Source of the DNA: Linum tenue
Lineage: Eukaryota; Streptophyta; Magnoliopsida; Malpighiales; Linaceae
Assembly: GCA_946122785.1 (NCBI GenBank)
Contig: CAMGYJ010000006.1
Coordinates: 36,910,066 to 36,974,065 of the forward strand
DNA: 64,000 nucleotides
Direction of reading: 5' to 3'
Below the pieces are notes generated by a model. That model was not told where the DNA came from. It saw only the letters and a list, made by a program, of their open reading frames with translations, and searched no databases. The translations under genes were made by a program, and so were the position numbers. This document shows positions 35,930-47,550 of this stretch, in pieces (position 1 is the stretch's first letter; the number at the start of each line of letters is the position of its first letter).

Positions 35930-37666
35930 TATCACTTTAGCGCTTCTCCATTCCACCATTAAATCCTCCGGTTCTTCTTCCCAAACACTTCGCCCAGTTC
36001 ATCGTAATCACACCACAACTTGTCTCACCTTTCTGCCTCACCACTTGTGGACATTCCTATGCAAACTCACTAAAGTTGAATTCATCATCCCTGCAGACCC
36101 CAATGTATGCAATGGCATACTTGACGACCATTTGTCCAATGTACTTGTAATTCTTCAAGCTCGCAGGGATGATGCTATCCAAGAATTGGAACTTCTTATC
36201 CTTCAAATTAACAACAAATGTCATGTAGTGGTTATTGTTGAGATGTGAAAAGATCCACTGCCAGTCAACAAGAAGTAAAACTACATGATATTGTTTAGAC
36301 TAGGAACAAAGTAATCTACTCCACAATCAAATCAATAGACACCATAAAAAGAGAAGTGGTAAGAAATACCCACATAGTCGCACTTCCGGAAGTGGATATT
36401 GTGTGGGATCCATTTGCTGGTTGAAATTTCAAGCTCATCAAAGTAATTTGGCTCTGCAAACTCGTAATTTGGTTTCTTTTTCATCTTATCAAATATTTCT
36501 TAAACTCCAAACTACATAGTTAATAAGATTTAGTGTATCTGAGAAATGAATGGAACGAGTTGGATAGTGCAGTTATAACAAGCAATTGATTGTTTGTGTA
36601 ACTCACAACTATTGATGTGGAGAATAGCCATCTTTTGAATGCTCCATTATTTTCTTGTTGACGATTGAGGTAGTCGGAGTATGCATCAACAAAACCATTG
36701 GACACCTCACTCTCGTGTGACATTGTCCTTGTGTCTAACCTTCTCATGGACAAGAAACCGTTTGTACGACTGAAAAGGAGCTCCTTCCTATAAGAGACCA
36801 AAACATAAACATGATGCATCTGAACATTAAAATAATAAACACATCCGTTAAATGCATAGTGGCCAACAACTAACTTACTCATTCACTGGCTCCCTCGTGT
36901 ATTTTAGGATAGCTTTGTGCAGCCGTTTATCATGCTGTGTTTTTCCCATACCACTGATAAAGAGATCTTTTTTACTGGCTTCCTTGCCTTCTTGGTGTTT
37001 TCGGCATGTTTTCGTTTTTTTGAGCTTGAACTCTTTCCAGCCTCCTTCTCATACTCCTCCATATTAGTCTAGGCAAACAAAATAACTGTACCATAAAAGT
37101 CACCATCCATACCATGAACAAGATGAAGATTACCACAAAAGCATTTAGTAGTCTTCCACCATGAAGGTAAAAGTCACATTATTTGTGTCCTCCTCAAGCT
37201 CGTCAACATCAACGGCTTGACCTTCATTTTGCACTATTTCTTCACTGCACAATTTATTTTATTTTATTCCACATTGTTCCATTCTTCACCTTCTTGCAAC
37301 TGAGGCTCCTCCTCCGTGTTGATTGATTTTTGAAGATGAGTCGTCTAGTTAAACAAATCATGTTGACCACATATAAGATCAAGCATACTTGACACTAACC
37401 GAGCATATTACGGTCCACAAATATAAAATGTCTTACCTTGCATACAGTCTCAACAAGCTGGTCGAGATTATATTGGCTAGGTTGAACTCATCATTTTTCT
37501 CGTCCCCCTCGATTGCTTCATTATCATCATCAGTCTGATTTTCACTGTCCTCTTTCTCTGCATTCCCAACAATGTATTTCCCACCAACATACTGAGCACA
37601 AGTACGTTGTTGTGGTGCACTTTCCAGGTCCCTCACCCCCTTTAACATTTTTATATGCTCACTCAC
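35930..37666 (-). pseudogene. Ulp1-like (C48) cysteine protease, decayed
   Basis: Read on the minus strand: an acidic, spliced N-terminal part (about 37,666-37,433: 'EDSENQTDDDNEAIEGDEKNDE'), a basic segment near 37,000 (KKRKHAENTKKARK), an exon at about 36,790-36,590 ('KELLFSRTNGFLSMRRLD', 'GAFKRWLFSTSIV'), an exon near 36,470-36,370 ('EPNYFDELEISTSKW') and the catalytic exon from about 36,260. The catalytic exon holds 'HYMTFVVNLKDKKFQFLDS' (His, Asp) and 'QKGETSCGV' (Gln, Cys), so the triad is recognisable. An in-frame stop at 36,057-36,059 lies before the Cys. Exon order and motifs parallel the gene at 48,711-53,001, but the sequences are well diverged. Confidence 0.7.
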
Positions 37667-37699
37667 CTGGATGATTTTTGAATTGTATTCTTATAGTGC

Positions 37700-39194
37700 T
37701 CGCAGCATGGTCATCTTGTGTTGCTCATAGCGTTCCTTCAATTAGTATGCCTACAATCAATATATAAATAATGCAGAACATTAACCATCTTATAGCATGA
37801 AAGTATGAAATATGAAGCATACGAGCGTGGTAAACCCATATTAGAGATTGTGCTTATACCTAGTATACAATACCGCTCACCTGTTCCAATGTGTGAATCG
37901 CATCGAGTTCGACAGGGACACAGAGGAGTTCCGTCAGATCACCCTCTTTCTCTATCGTCCTTGTTGATCCGTCTTCTTTTTAGGGGAGGAGGCTGATCAA
38001 TCCGAGGGAAGTTGATAGGGATATCAGGGAGGCATGGCTGACTGCCTCAGCATATGTGACCAATTGTGTTCCTCCTTATTTTTCATTAGGGCACAACAGA
38101 GAATCAAAGGCATAGATGACAAAACGGTCCCTCTATTTATTCGTGTTTCTCTCGCTCATCAATTTGGCTCTCACATGAGAGAGCTAGGCATTTCCTTTGA
38201 ATTATTTGGAAGACCTAATTTCTTTCCCCATGCACTTTTCATCTGTGTGGTGATTTGCTTTGATATGCCGACTTCGTATTGACCTCGTATTAACTGGTAC
38301 CTACCAATGTCATAGGGATCACAACGATGAAGGTGGACCAAAGCCAGTCGAGTCCTCCTCCAAACATATTCTCCTAACCCTCATAGCAGCTCATGTCGTT
38401 GACGTGACCAATGGCCAGAAGCAGCAGCTGAGAGGGAGAGATACGAACAAGGAGCTGAGGAGTAGTAGCATGAGATGTCAACTAGCTAAGGGGACAAGAG
38501 GAGGGGGAGACTTTTCTATGTTTTGTTATCCAATTATCTGTTAAATTTTGTTCTTTGCAATTTTCTTCCTTTTCTTTAAAACTCAAAACTGTTAAGTACT
38601 GACTGGGAGCCTTAGTACACATTTGACTAGGCAAAGTCTCCAGGATATTTTATTTACATTTTATTTGTCATAATCTTTATTTGTGAAGTTTTTATATTTG
38701 ATGTCTAGAAATCCTAAGACAGGTATCTGACTGCAGAAAAGAAGAGAAGGGGGAGATTGTTGGATCATTCACTTTCTTCGCATAAACTGAAGATGGTAAG
38801 TTGGAGTGATATGGTCGACAAGCTAAACATCTTTCTATTTGTGCTTTATATCAGCGTAGGGAGAAGACGAATGTTCTTATTATTACATATGAAGATTTGG
38901 AGAACAATCGTGGAAAGGTTGAACCCAGGTGGGCGGTTAGCGAGCTTGTGAAACGAAGATGTTGTTGATAGACAAAATTAATCCAAGACTGGCCGGAAAA
39001 AATTTAGAAAAAGGAAAGAAAGAGCAGTGACTAGTTTTTCCAAAACGTTATATATGTGTTAAGGAGTCTTCTCTAGGAGTAAATTTGTGTGAAGCACTAA
39101 GATAGTGGTGTTGCTTGAGGTTGAGTTGTTTTTGTTTTACTTGGATTCTCTAATAATATCACCTCGAAGCAGTGTATCCTATGCTTTGGGAATT
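37700..39194. other. unassigned DNA with a possible LTR polypurine tract
   Basis: No gene recognised; the frames of 60-95 codons show no domain. At 38,737-38,755 'gcagaaaagaagagaagggg' followed by 'gagattgttgga' resembles the polypurine tract and 3' LTR start of a copia element. No partner LTR or coding region was found, so this is weak. Confidence 0.3.
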
Positions 39195-39906
39195 TAGGGC
39201 TGGAAGTTTGGTACCGGTATTTAGGATATACTGAATACCGTATCGAATTTATCACTATTTCGTATTATCGAATACTAGCTTATATTTTAGGGATTGGGAT
39301 TTATTTTGGAGTGATTCGGTATTCAGGATTACGGGATTGGGATCTGTATATACCAAAATACTGAGAAATACCGAAAATTAAAAATTAATGAAATATAACA
39401 CATAGCCTATAGTCATTCCTCACTCTTTCACAACGTAGAAGCCCCCATCCAACTCAATTTTGACTTCTTAGTTTAAGTCACTCTCGTTTCTCATCTAATC
39501 TCTTGTTATTTTCATAACACCAAAAAGCAAACACTCGTATTAGTCGTCTCTTAACCTCCAATTCGTCAAATTAAGGATTACCATGACAAGAATTTGAGAT
39601 GTCACCTCCTTATCCATATCCTAGCTCTAGGCAAACTCAAGACTCTTTGTTTAGTCTCTTTGCCCAAAATTAAACAGTCAAATCTAATTTATATATTTAA
39701 TTATTAGTTGCAAAGGTAATTAATTTCGTATTCGATAATACGGATTGGGATACCGAAGTACCGATTGGGATACCGAAATATTTAGGAATTGGGATAACGA
39801 AATTATTTAGGGATTGAGATTGGGATTGACTTTAGGGTGTAATTCGGTATTCGGGATTTCGGTATTTGGTATTGGGATACCGATACCGTACCAATTTCCA
39901 CCCCTA
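39195..39906. mobile_element. hAT-like MITE
   Basis: The start TAGGGCTGGAAGTTTGGTAC and the end read inverted TAGGGGTGGAAATTGGTACG form clear terminal inverted repeats. Internal 'ggtattcggtat/ataccgaatacc' repeats occur in both halves. No matching 8-bp duplication is visible (tgggaatt left, gatgtgga right), so the insertion is old or rearranged. 712 bp, non-coding. Confidence 0.7.
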
Positions 39907-40380
39907 GATGTGGAAGTAGTATTCACAGGGTGAACCATATTAAAAAAATATCGTGTGTCCTCCTTTTCTCCTCTTTCGTACTCTGCTCGAGCTGTTTGCT
40001 CTGTTTCTTTCCTCTCCTCTGCTTCTTTCACTAGGTTGAGGCTTATAGACGAAGTCTGTGTTATAGCCTTGGCCCAGTGGAGAACTAGTCTTACTTAGTA
40101 ATATGTTAGGCTTTTTTCTCCTTGTAGGCCCCTTCAAAGAAAAGATACGAGATAGAAATCTAGAACGACATATGTCTCAGTTGTCCCTTGGAGGACAAAA
40201 CCCTGTCGTTCCTCTTATTTATTCACTGGGACTTTGCCTAGTTCGGGTTAAATGATGCCCAGCCCACTAATTCAAATTACCCGGGAACCAACTCTTCTTC
40301 TTCCTTTCCCTTTGACCAGAGTGTCAAATTACTCTACTAATAAGCAAGAAAAAAGGAAAAGAAATTAATTACCCATATGG

Positions 40381-40520
40381 CATTGCTAGAAGAATTGTTG
40401 ATTTATTAATCTTGCTAATTTATAAAGAAATCCACATTGCTAAGACTTTGCCACTTAAACTCCACGTCACTTTAGCAATTACTAAGAGTTGGGGATGGAG
40501 ATTTTCCACTACTAATAGTC
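40381..40520. repeat. dispersed repeat, copy 1
   Basis: Shares with 40,799-40,940 the blocks 'cattgctag', 'aatccacattgctaag' and 'gactttgccact', and then 'cactttagcaattactaa'. Both copies are in the same orientation about 420 bp apart. Probably copies of one small MITE family; ends are not resolved. Confidence 0.5.
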
Positions 40521-40798
40521 TAACCATCTCCAATGTACATGTGTATTTTGCTACACTTTATTTTCAATACGAGTCGTGTGTATTTTTCATTTATAAGTAT
40601 TTCTTTGTAGTTTCATGAATGAATGTTGAATTATTAAGATATACGTCTTTCGTTACGTGTTTGGACGATAAACATCTAATATATATCAAAGGAATGTTTC
40701 ATGATTTACCACTCTAATTAATTATACAAATTTATTCTTCTAATCGCAACTTACAAATAAACTAGGAAATGAAAGTGGGTCTCGTTTGTATAGGTGGC

Positions 40799-40940
40799 AT
40801 TGCTAGTTGACTTTCTAATTTAGCAAACTTGATAATTGGGCAAGAATCCACACATCCCTAACAATGGCTAGCTACTTTGCCACATAGGCTCCGTATCACC
40901 TTAGCAATTGCTAATAGTTAGAGAGAGATGCTCCCACATC
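40799..40940. repeat. dispersed repeat, copy 2
   Basis: Second copy of the 40,381 repeat, with 'caagaatccacacatcccta', 'actttgccacataggctcc' and 'caccttagcaattgctaa'. The end read inverted, gagcatctctctctaact, resembles MITE termini common in plants. Confidence 0.5.
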
Positions 40941-41187
40941 CCATCAACTTAGACCATGTTTGGTGTTTGTGATTCTAAAATGTGTATATAAACAATACAT
41001 GTATTACCTTTTTATTGGGCCAACCTACAATCGCTCAAAATTAGTGGACGAAGTTAATAATATACATATGTTGAAAATTTTCACCATTTATCGTGATTAT
41101 TCATTTATAAATTTATCTATCATAATATTGAAACTAAAATTTTAACGAAAAATTGTTGCAACTAATTACTAGGGGTGACTAGTGGGT

Positions 41188-43642
41188 CAATGCGGGCAAA
41201 GAAAGGCAGAACTGGATGGATGGTAATAAAAATAGACCTAGCCAAGGCCTACGACCGTATAAAGTGGCGCTTTGTGAGAGATACGCTTGAAGCAGCGGGG
41301 GGTACCTCAAAATTTTATTGATGTGACCATGAGTTGCATCTCCTCAACCAGTATGCAGATTCAGTGGAATGGGGGGCTTACAGGTTCTTTTGTGCCATCA
41401 CGAGGGCTTAGACAAGGTTGCCCACTTTCGCCATACATCTTCACCCTCTGTATGGAAAGGCTAGGCCACCTAATCTCGGCTGCTGTGGATAGGGGTGAGT
41501 GGATACCGGTTAAGCTGTCTCAGCACGGCCCTAGACTATCGCACTCTTTCTTCGCCGATGATTTGATCTTGTTTACTACGGCTTCCTTGGATCAAGTACA
41601 GGTTGTCTTACAATGCTTGGAAGACTTTGGGGCGGCATCGGGGCAGCAAATCAGCCGCCCTAAGTCTCGGGTCTACTTATCACAGAATGTCCATGCGACG
41701 GATCGAGCTGCCATCTGTGGTGCTCTTGGGATCCCGGAAACAAGTAACCTAGGTCGGTATTTGGGTGTTCCGGTGATTCGCGACAGGGTGTCAAAGGCTA
41801 CTTATTCTGAGCTCATTGACAAGATAGATACAAGGTTGGCAGGCTGGAAGGTACGATCTCTTTCGTTAGCACGGCGGATTACGTTGGTCCAATCAGTACT
41901 CACGTCATTACCGGCGCACACTATGCAGACCTCCTGGTTACCTTCTTCTGTTAGAGAGTATATCGATAAGAAGATGAGAGGTTTCTTGTGGGGCAGTTCA
42001 GAGCAGGGTCGGAAGGTTCATCTTCTTGATTGGAATATAGTCTGTAAGCCGAAAGGAGAGGGAGGATTGGGGCTGCGTAATGCTACTGGGATGAATGAGG
42101 CTTTCATGTTGAAGGTTGCTTGGCGCCTCTTTACAGAACCTGACAGCTTGTGGGCTTGTGTTGTTAGAGGGAAGTACCTGAAGCAGACTGCAGACGGATG
42201 GCGACCACGACGCGAAGGCAGAATGTCGAATCTGTGGAGGGGCGTGCTTCGCGTCCTCCATAGGTTACCGGATGGAATTATGTGGAACATTAGAAGTGGC
42301 AGATAGACGCTATTCTGGACTGACCGCTGGCTGTAGGATGGCCCTACGCTCGCAGAGTTTGCTCTCCATCTCCCGGCTGCGGCATCGACGTTATCGAACG
42401 CAGAAATGGTGCTTAATGGGAGTTGGAACATGGAGTTTATCAGAGCTTTTCTCCCGGAGGATTTGGCTGAACAGGTCCTCCTTCACCCGGTCCCCCAGGA
42501 AGAGGAACCCGATATACCCATCTGGCGCTTTTCTCCATCGGGGCAATTTACGTTGAAAATGGGTTGGGGGATGCTTAGAGGGGGGGATAACGCGGGGCCA
42601 CGCAGTCTGATCTGGAAAACAATTTGGCAGGTCCCTGGGCCGCAGCGGACGAGATCCTTTTTGTGGCTAGCTACACACCAAAGGATTCTGACTAACGCGG
42701 AAAGACGACGACGACATCTGGAGCAGGAGGATGACTGCCCCATATACGGAGGAGGCCCTGGGATGACGATTCACATGTTGCGGGACTTTGCATATGCTAG
42801 GATGATGTGGGCGGAGTTCCTTGAGGAGGAACCGGACACAGTGTTCCTCGAAGTTGACGTATTATATGTCTGGCCACTCAATGAGGATAGACCCTACCTT
42901 ATTTGCCCTTATCTGTTGCCAGCTCTGGAAGAACAGAAACGCATGGGTGTTTGAGAAGCAGCTCGCGTCGGCTCCACAAATGGTATCCAGGATACAAGTG
43001 CTTCGCAATTAAGTCTCCAAAACCAGGGACATTTGCAGCGTGTATCTGGAGCGAATAATAACACGGGGACGAGGATGATTGGATGGAGCGGCCCACCAGA
43101 GGGGCTGGATGAGTGTTAATACCGATGGGTCTGTGGTCTTGGCGGAGGGGAGAGCAGCGGCAGGAGGCGTACTGAGGCGGGCAGATGGAAGTTTTGTCTC
43201 GGCTTTCTCGATAAACTTGGGTGGCGGCTCAGTCACCCACGCGAGCTTGCAGGTATGGTCCAAGGATTACGGACGGCATGGGAGAGTGGTGCGAGGAAGG
43301 TGGAGCTGCAAACAGACTCACTGACAGTAGTGCGTCTACTGCAATCGGGGGGGGGGGGGGGAATTCGAACCCTCATCGCACGCTAGTAAACGAGGCGCGG
43401 AGACTCCTGGAGATGGAATGGGAAGTAAATGTTAAACATGTGTACCGTGAAAGCAATCACTCTGCTGACTATTTGGCGAATCTTGGGCTCTCTATGCCTA
43501 TTGGGGTTCATATGTTTGGTAACCCAAGTCCTATGCTGAACTACTGGTTGTATTTCGATGCTATTGGGGTCCAATTCCCTCGTATTTTCAATAATTAAAG
43601 GTTAGAGCGCCCCTCTTGCGCTCTGTTTCCTACCCAAAAAAA
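41188..43642 (+). mobile_element. 5'-truncated LINE with A-tail and 16-bp target duplication
   Basis: The element starts inside the reverse transcriptase domain and ends with a short A-run (43,636-43,642). The flanks GGGGTGACTAGTGGGT (41,172-41,187) and GGGGTGAGCAGTGGGT (43,643-43,658) match at 14 of 16. A 5' truncation, A-tail and 7-20-bp duplication together are the mark of target-primed reverse transcription. The duplicated target itself looks like the terminus of a hAT-like element (taggggtga). The copy differs from the LINE at 20.7 kb. Confidence 0.85.
41200..43598 (+). pseudogene. LINE ORF2 3' part: reverse transcriptase, zf-RVT, RNase H
   Basis: Pieces in order: 'KIDLAKAYDRIKWRF' then a frame change in a G-run at about 41,297-41,303; 'GLRQGCPLSPYIFTLCMERL'; catalytic 'FADDLILF' near 41,550; 'RYLGVPVIRDRV'; a stop at 42,304; a zf-RVT region near 42,600-42,800 ('SLIWKTIWQVPGPQRTRSF') in which two expected cysteines read Tyr and Phe; and a class-I RNase H ('VNTDGSVVLAEGRAAAGGVL', 'VYRESNHSADYLANLG') broken by frameshifts around 43,250 and a 15-G run at 43,347-43,361. 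Domain order is complete from RT to the C-terminus, but the copy is not functional. Confidence 0.82.
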
Positions 43643-43679
43643 GGGGTGAGCAGTGGGTGGTTTTATGCCGATTTAGTTG

Positions 43680-44234
43680 TAGGGGTGTTGAAATGGTGTG
43701 GTTATCGTGGTAACCGTTTTAACCGGCAATATTTGGATAATTTGATTTGGTTAATTTGGATAATTGGTTTGGTTTGGTTAAATTTTTTAGCTTGTTTGGT
43801 TTAGGTGGTTTGGTTTCAGACACTCCTAATCGATCAATCCAAATTAACCAGTTAAGTAATTAGCTATATAACTAATATATTATATACACATACTTAATAC
43901 TTTTCATAACCACTCAAGAGTCAAATGTAAGATAATTGTATTAGTTACATGTATATATGTTAAGGGTTAATTACAATTTTGGGCTGATTGTTAAGATTCA
44001 TTATATAAATTGCGAATTGATGCAATAACCAAAACAATTTCTCACTTAATGATAATGTGATGGTATATTGGTTATTTTGGTTAACCAATTAACCAAATCA
44101 ATTAAACTTTAGTTTGGTTAATTTGGTTGTCGTATTAGTTTGGACGGTTTGGTTATGGTAATGTATACCATGGTTAATAGAATTTAGACTTATTTGGTTT
44201 GGTAATTACCATGATAACCATTTGAACACCCCTA
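43680..44234. mobile_element. hAT MITE with perfect 8-bp target duplication
   Basis: A 555-bp element beginning TAGGGGTGTTGAAATGGTGT and ending, read inverted, TAGGGGTGTTCAAATGGTTA. The flanking 8-mers tttagttg (43,672-43,679 and 44,235-44,242) are identical. It lies 21 bp beyond the right target duplication of the LINE. A diverged relative is at 33,826-34,074. Subterminal regions carry many ggttaacca-type motifs. Confidence 0.9.
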
Positions 44235-44242
44235 TTTAGTTG

Positions 44243-44990
44243 GGTTTGGAATCACCCACTATGTAGTGGGTGAAAGAGAAAGTGACCCACACCCACCAAA
44301 ATATTTCATGTGGGTGGTTGGGTGGATTCAGTTGGTTCACAACATATATTTTATATGATCACATAGTCTTAATAGTTTTAAACTTAAAATGAAAAAGAAA
44401 TCAAACAAAATAACGCTTGATTCGATAAATAAGGTGAATAATTTATTTTACAAATTAAAAAATATTCAATTGATAAACATGGTCTAAGCCTGATAATAAC
44501 CAATGTTTTAGAAGGCACCAGGCATAAGGCAAACGTTTTGATCTTGCTAGTGCCTCATTCGCGTAGGCGTTGTGAGCCTAAATAGCTATTTAACTTATAG
44601 TCTCAAATTACAATTCCAAATTCATGGAAGGAATGAAGGACGAATCGGTGGTAGTTTGAGATGGTGACGTTTTAGGGAAGACAACTGCCTTTTTCGGCCA
44701 TTTGTATAATAATTATGCTTAAGCGTACCTCCAATTGCCTAAGCACACCTCACAACACAATCCTTTGATAGAAATTGAGTGGAATATTTGTGATTTTAAG
44801 AGTTTCATTTTCGGTAAAGCTATATTTTAGAGCTTAGATAGTTTGAGGTTAAAAAGTTGGAGGAGTCATGTGTCAATCACAATCCACCCGCACCCACCCA
44901 AAATTTTGTGAGTCGCCTATTTTACAACCCACATGATAATGGATGGATCGATTGCGAGTGCGTTTGGGTGGATTTGTCGGTTCAACCACC
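44243..44990. other. non-coding DNA, probably remnant of an older element
   Basis: Rich in 'gtgggt/acccac' motifs at both edges (44,250-44,340 and 44,870-44,990), which matches the composition of the DNA interrupted by the LINE at 41,188. This suggests an older hAT-like host element enclosing the LINE and MITE, but its ends are not proved. Confidence 0.35.
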
Positions 44991-45165
44991 TAGGGGTGGG
45001 CAACGGGACGGGACGGGATACCCGTCCCGTTTGAAACGGGTTTCCAGTCCCATTTGGAGACCAAAGTCCATCCTATGTCCCAAACCTGTATGGGTAAACG
45101 GGTACCTGTTACCCGTACGGGATGGATAACGGGTACCCACAATACCCATAAATACCCAAAGTTTG
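44991..45165. repeat. left part of a hAT-like element
   Basis: Starts taggggtgggcaacgggacg and is filled with 'cgggtaccc/gggatacccgtcccg' inverted motifs, ending near 'aaatacccaaagt'. No matching right end was found. Confidence 0.45.
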
Positions 45166-45875
45166 CATCACTAAAATTTTAACAAAATTTTAAACTTAAC
45201 TTGTACCTGCTTAACAATCGATAATCCATCCCAATCACACAATCACAAATACTTGGTTTGCAAACTACAAATTCATGAACAATCATAATGCATATAAATA
45301 AACTTTTCCAAGCATACGTAACAGCTATGAAGCTGTTGGCTGCTGTTAATTGTTCAAGTCAAGAAACAAGATCCATTCGATAGTTCCAATTGGCATGGGA
45401 AGCTGCTGCCATTCTGCAATCTGCCTGCTCCAATCTGTAGACTGCAATCCGGTTGACCCCCTAGCGCTTTGCAACTTGAAAAAGAGAATCCATTATCAAC
45501 AAATTAAAGGGAAAGCAAACAAAAGGAGCAATTAGTGGAAAGACACAGCACAACAACACTTAAAGACTTCCAAATCAGTGGGAGGGGCCGAGAACAGGTA
45601 ACTTAAATAGCTTGGGCTGCTTGGCATTATGCAATAACTGAGCTCCAAAATCATTAGCAGCCTAGCTACAAATGCACAAGCAAACAGATTTAGGTGCACA
45701 ACCCACCAACAAGCTTAATTAGCTACTTAATTATGGGCTCTAATTATATCATTACTGAAGTGCAAAACTGAAACACCAATTGTTCATGTCTCTTCCCATA
45801 ATAAATCAATTCAACATCAAAACAGAAACCATAACAAGCAACTTATCCGCCACGTATTAAAATGGGTAAATACAA
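45166..45875. other. intergenic DNA, no gene seen
   Basis: AT-rich with short frames only and no recognisable repeat ends. Confidence 0.45.
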
Positions 45876-46735
45876 TATATTAGCCAAACTTTTGATTTTA
45901 ACAAAATAATAGCCAAACTTTTTAAAAAACAAAATAATAGCAAAACACCCAAACTGTTAACTTTCCATCCAGTTGACCGTCAGTTGACCTTGACGTGGAA
46001 ATTTAATTGGTGAGTCAGAAAAGTTCATGACGTTTCAACTTAATTGACCGTCAAATCACCCCATAGTCATCATACAAAACATTAAAAAACTAAAACTCAC
46101 ATAATTTCCCTAATATCTATTATTTATTATTTAAACAACTTAATGGAACCCTCTCATCGTCATTTTCCGAGGAGCTTGGACGAGGTTCTTGCAGCAGAAG
46201 CCGGCGATGATGGTACGCTACCTTCCCGCCGATTCTGCCGGAATGGAACCCTCTCATCGTCAATTTCCGCTCTCTGAACTCCTGATCGTCGAACAACGAC
46301 CTCTTATCGGCTTTCTCGAACCACATCTAGGCCTTCTGGAGCCGCCATGCACTGGATGAACTCGATGTTAGGTTTTTTCTTCCCCTTGATTTCGATTCGA
46401 GAGAAAGAAGGAAGTGGTTGTTTAGATTCGATGCTCTCTGCCACTTCATCCCCGCAGACCCACTCATCTAACATCTTCGCCAATTTTCAAACTCCCTTTC
46501 TTCTTTGTCGGTGGGTCAGATTATGACAGAGGATGAATAGTGAAGAGGCGGCGGAGACGTACTTGTGAGGAGGCGGAGGAAGGTTGGAGTGGAGGAAGTG
46601 GACCAGCTTGGCTCCGACTCCGACGCTTCCAATTGCTCCAACAATTGATCGCCCGAGGGAGCATTTTAGTTCCCAGAAATGAAATTGGGATTTGAGAGAG
46701 AAACCAGATCGGCAAAGATGTGGAATTAGCTCACC
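45876..46735. repeat. Mutator-like element end plus possible captured sequence
   Basis: The left edge (gggtaaatacaatatattag, then 'gttgaccgtcagttgacc' and 'gacgtggaa') is of the same general design as the Mutator-like termini at 2,365, 24,269 and 47,050. From 46,120 the DNA turns GC-richer with minus-strand frames of 64-68 codons; a 24-bp stretch 'tggaaccctctcatcgtca' recurs at 46,143 and 46,243. No right end was found. Confidence 0.4.
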
Positions 46736-47040
46736 CCTACCTAATTAATTAAAACTCTGCGTTTAAACTTCAGTTCCCTTCCGCTGGACGTTGAAGTCAA
46801 TCTACTGGGCCGAACTTTGAGGGCCGAAGATTGGGCCCAAAGCAGCAAAGGATCGCTGAGTTACTCACGTGCACAACACCACAATTTACCACTATTTGTT
46901 GAAACGCTGCGGGTTGAAAGCGTCCCTCCAATTGGAGCTTAATTTGGATTAAATGGGCCAACCTTGGAGGGCAGGAGAATGGAGAATAAAAGAGCATCTT
47001 ACTCTGGGTTGAATAACAGGAAAAAAACGGAGAGTGATTA
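46736..47040. other. intergenic DNA, no gene seen
   Basis: About 300 bp with no recognisable gene or repeat ends. One minus-strand frame of 95 codons has no domain. Confidence 0.4.
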
Positions 47041-47049
47041 TATTTATTT

Positions 47050-47541
47050 GAGTTAATATATTTGTATGGACCGAAATTTTTCACATATTAAACATTTTGA
47101 TTAATTTTTTGATTTTATAACTTCATGGCCTCAACTATGAATCAAAGTTACGAAATTTGCCAAACCTGATATTTGACCGTTATCTTGGACGGTCAAACGC
47201 GTTTACTAACGGTTAACCAGCCACGTCACTGCCAGTCAGCACAGACTACTTAAAAAATATGTTTTTTTTACCCATTATCATTTATTTTTAACTTATTTTC
47301 CTTTTTATTCTTCTTTTGTACAAAATAAAAAATAAAAAAAGATGATAATAGGGGGGAAAAAAAATTTTCTAAGTGATCTTTGCTGACGTGGGAGTGATGT
47401 GGCAATTTGACCGTCGAATATAACGGTCAAATATCAAATTTGATAAGTTAGAAAAGATTGAGGTCATAAAGTTATAAATTGAAAAGATTGGCTAGAATGT
47501 TTAATATGTGAAAAGTTCGAGCCATGCAAATATATTAACCC
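47050..47541. mobile_element. small Mutator-like element with perfect 9-bp target duplication
   Basis: The 492-bp element has long inverted ends: the left gagttaatatatttgtatgg, the right read inverted gggttaatatatttgcatgg, both continuing to 'ttcacatattaaacatt'. Identical 9-mers tatttattt flank it (47,041-47,049 and 47,542-47,550). The interior is AT-rich and non-coding. Confidence 0.9.
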
Positions 47542-47550
47542 TATTTATTT

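Noticed and set aside
35853..36248. 131-codon plus-strand frame
   Set aside because: It is the complement of the Ulp1-like catalytic exon on the minus strand, whose motifs are recognisable.
38737..38770. Copia-like polypurine tract and LTR start
   Set aside because: Short purine run followed by tgttgga, but no second LTR, primer site or coding sequence; not called as an element.
41169..46739. One outer hAT element spanning 41.17-46.74 kb (taggggtga start, tcaccccta end)
   Set aside because: Only about 11 terminal bases match and the flanking 8-mers agree only if shifted by one base; the stretch contains other element ends that do not pair.
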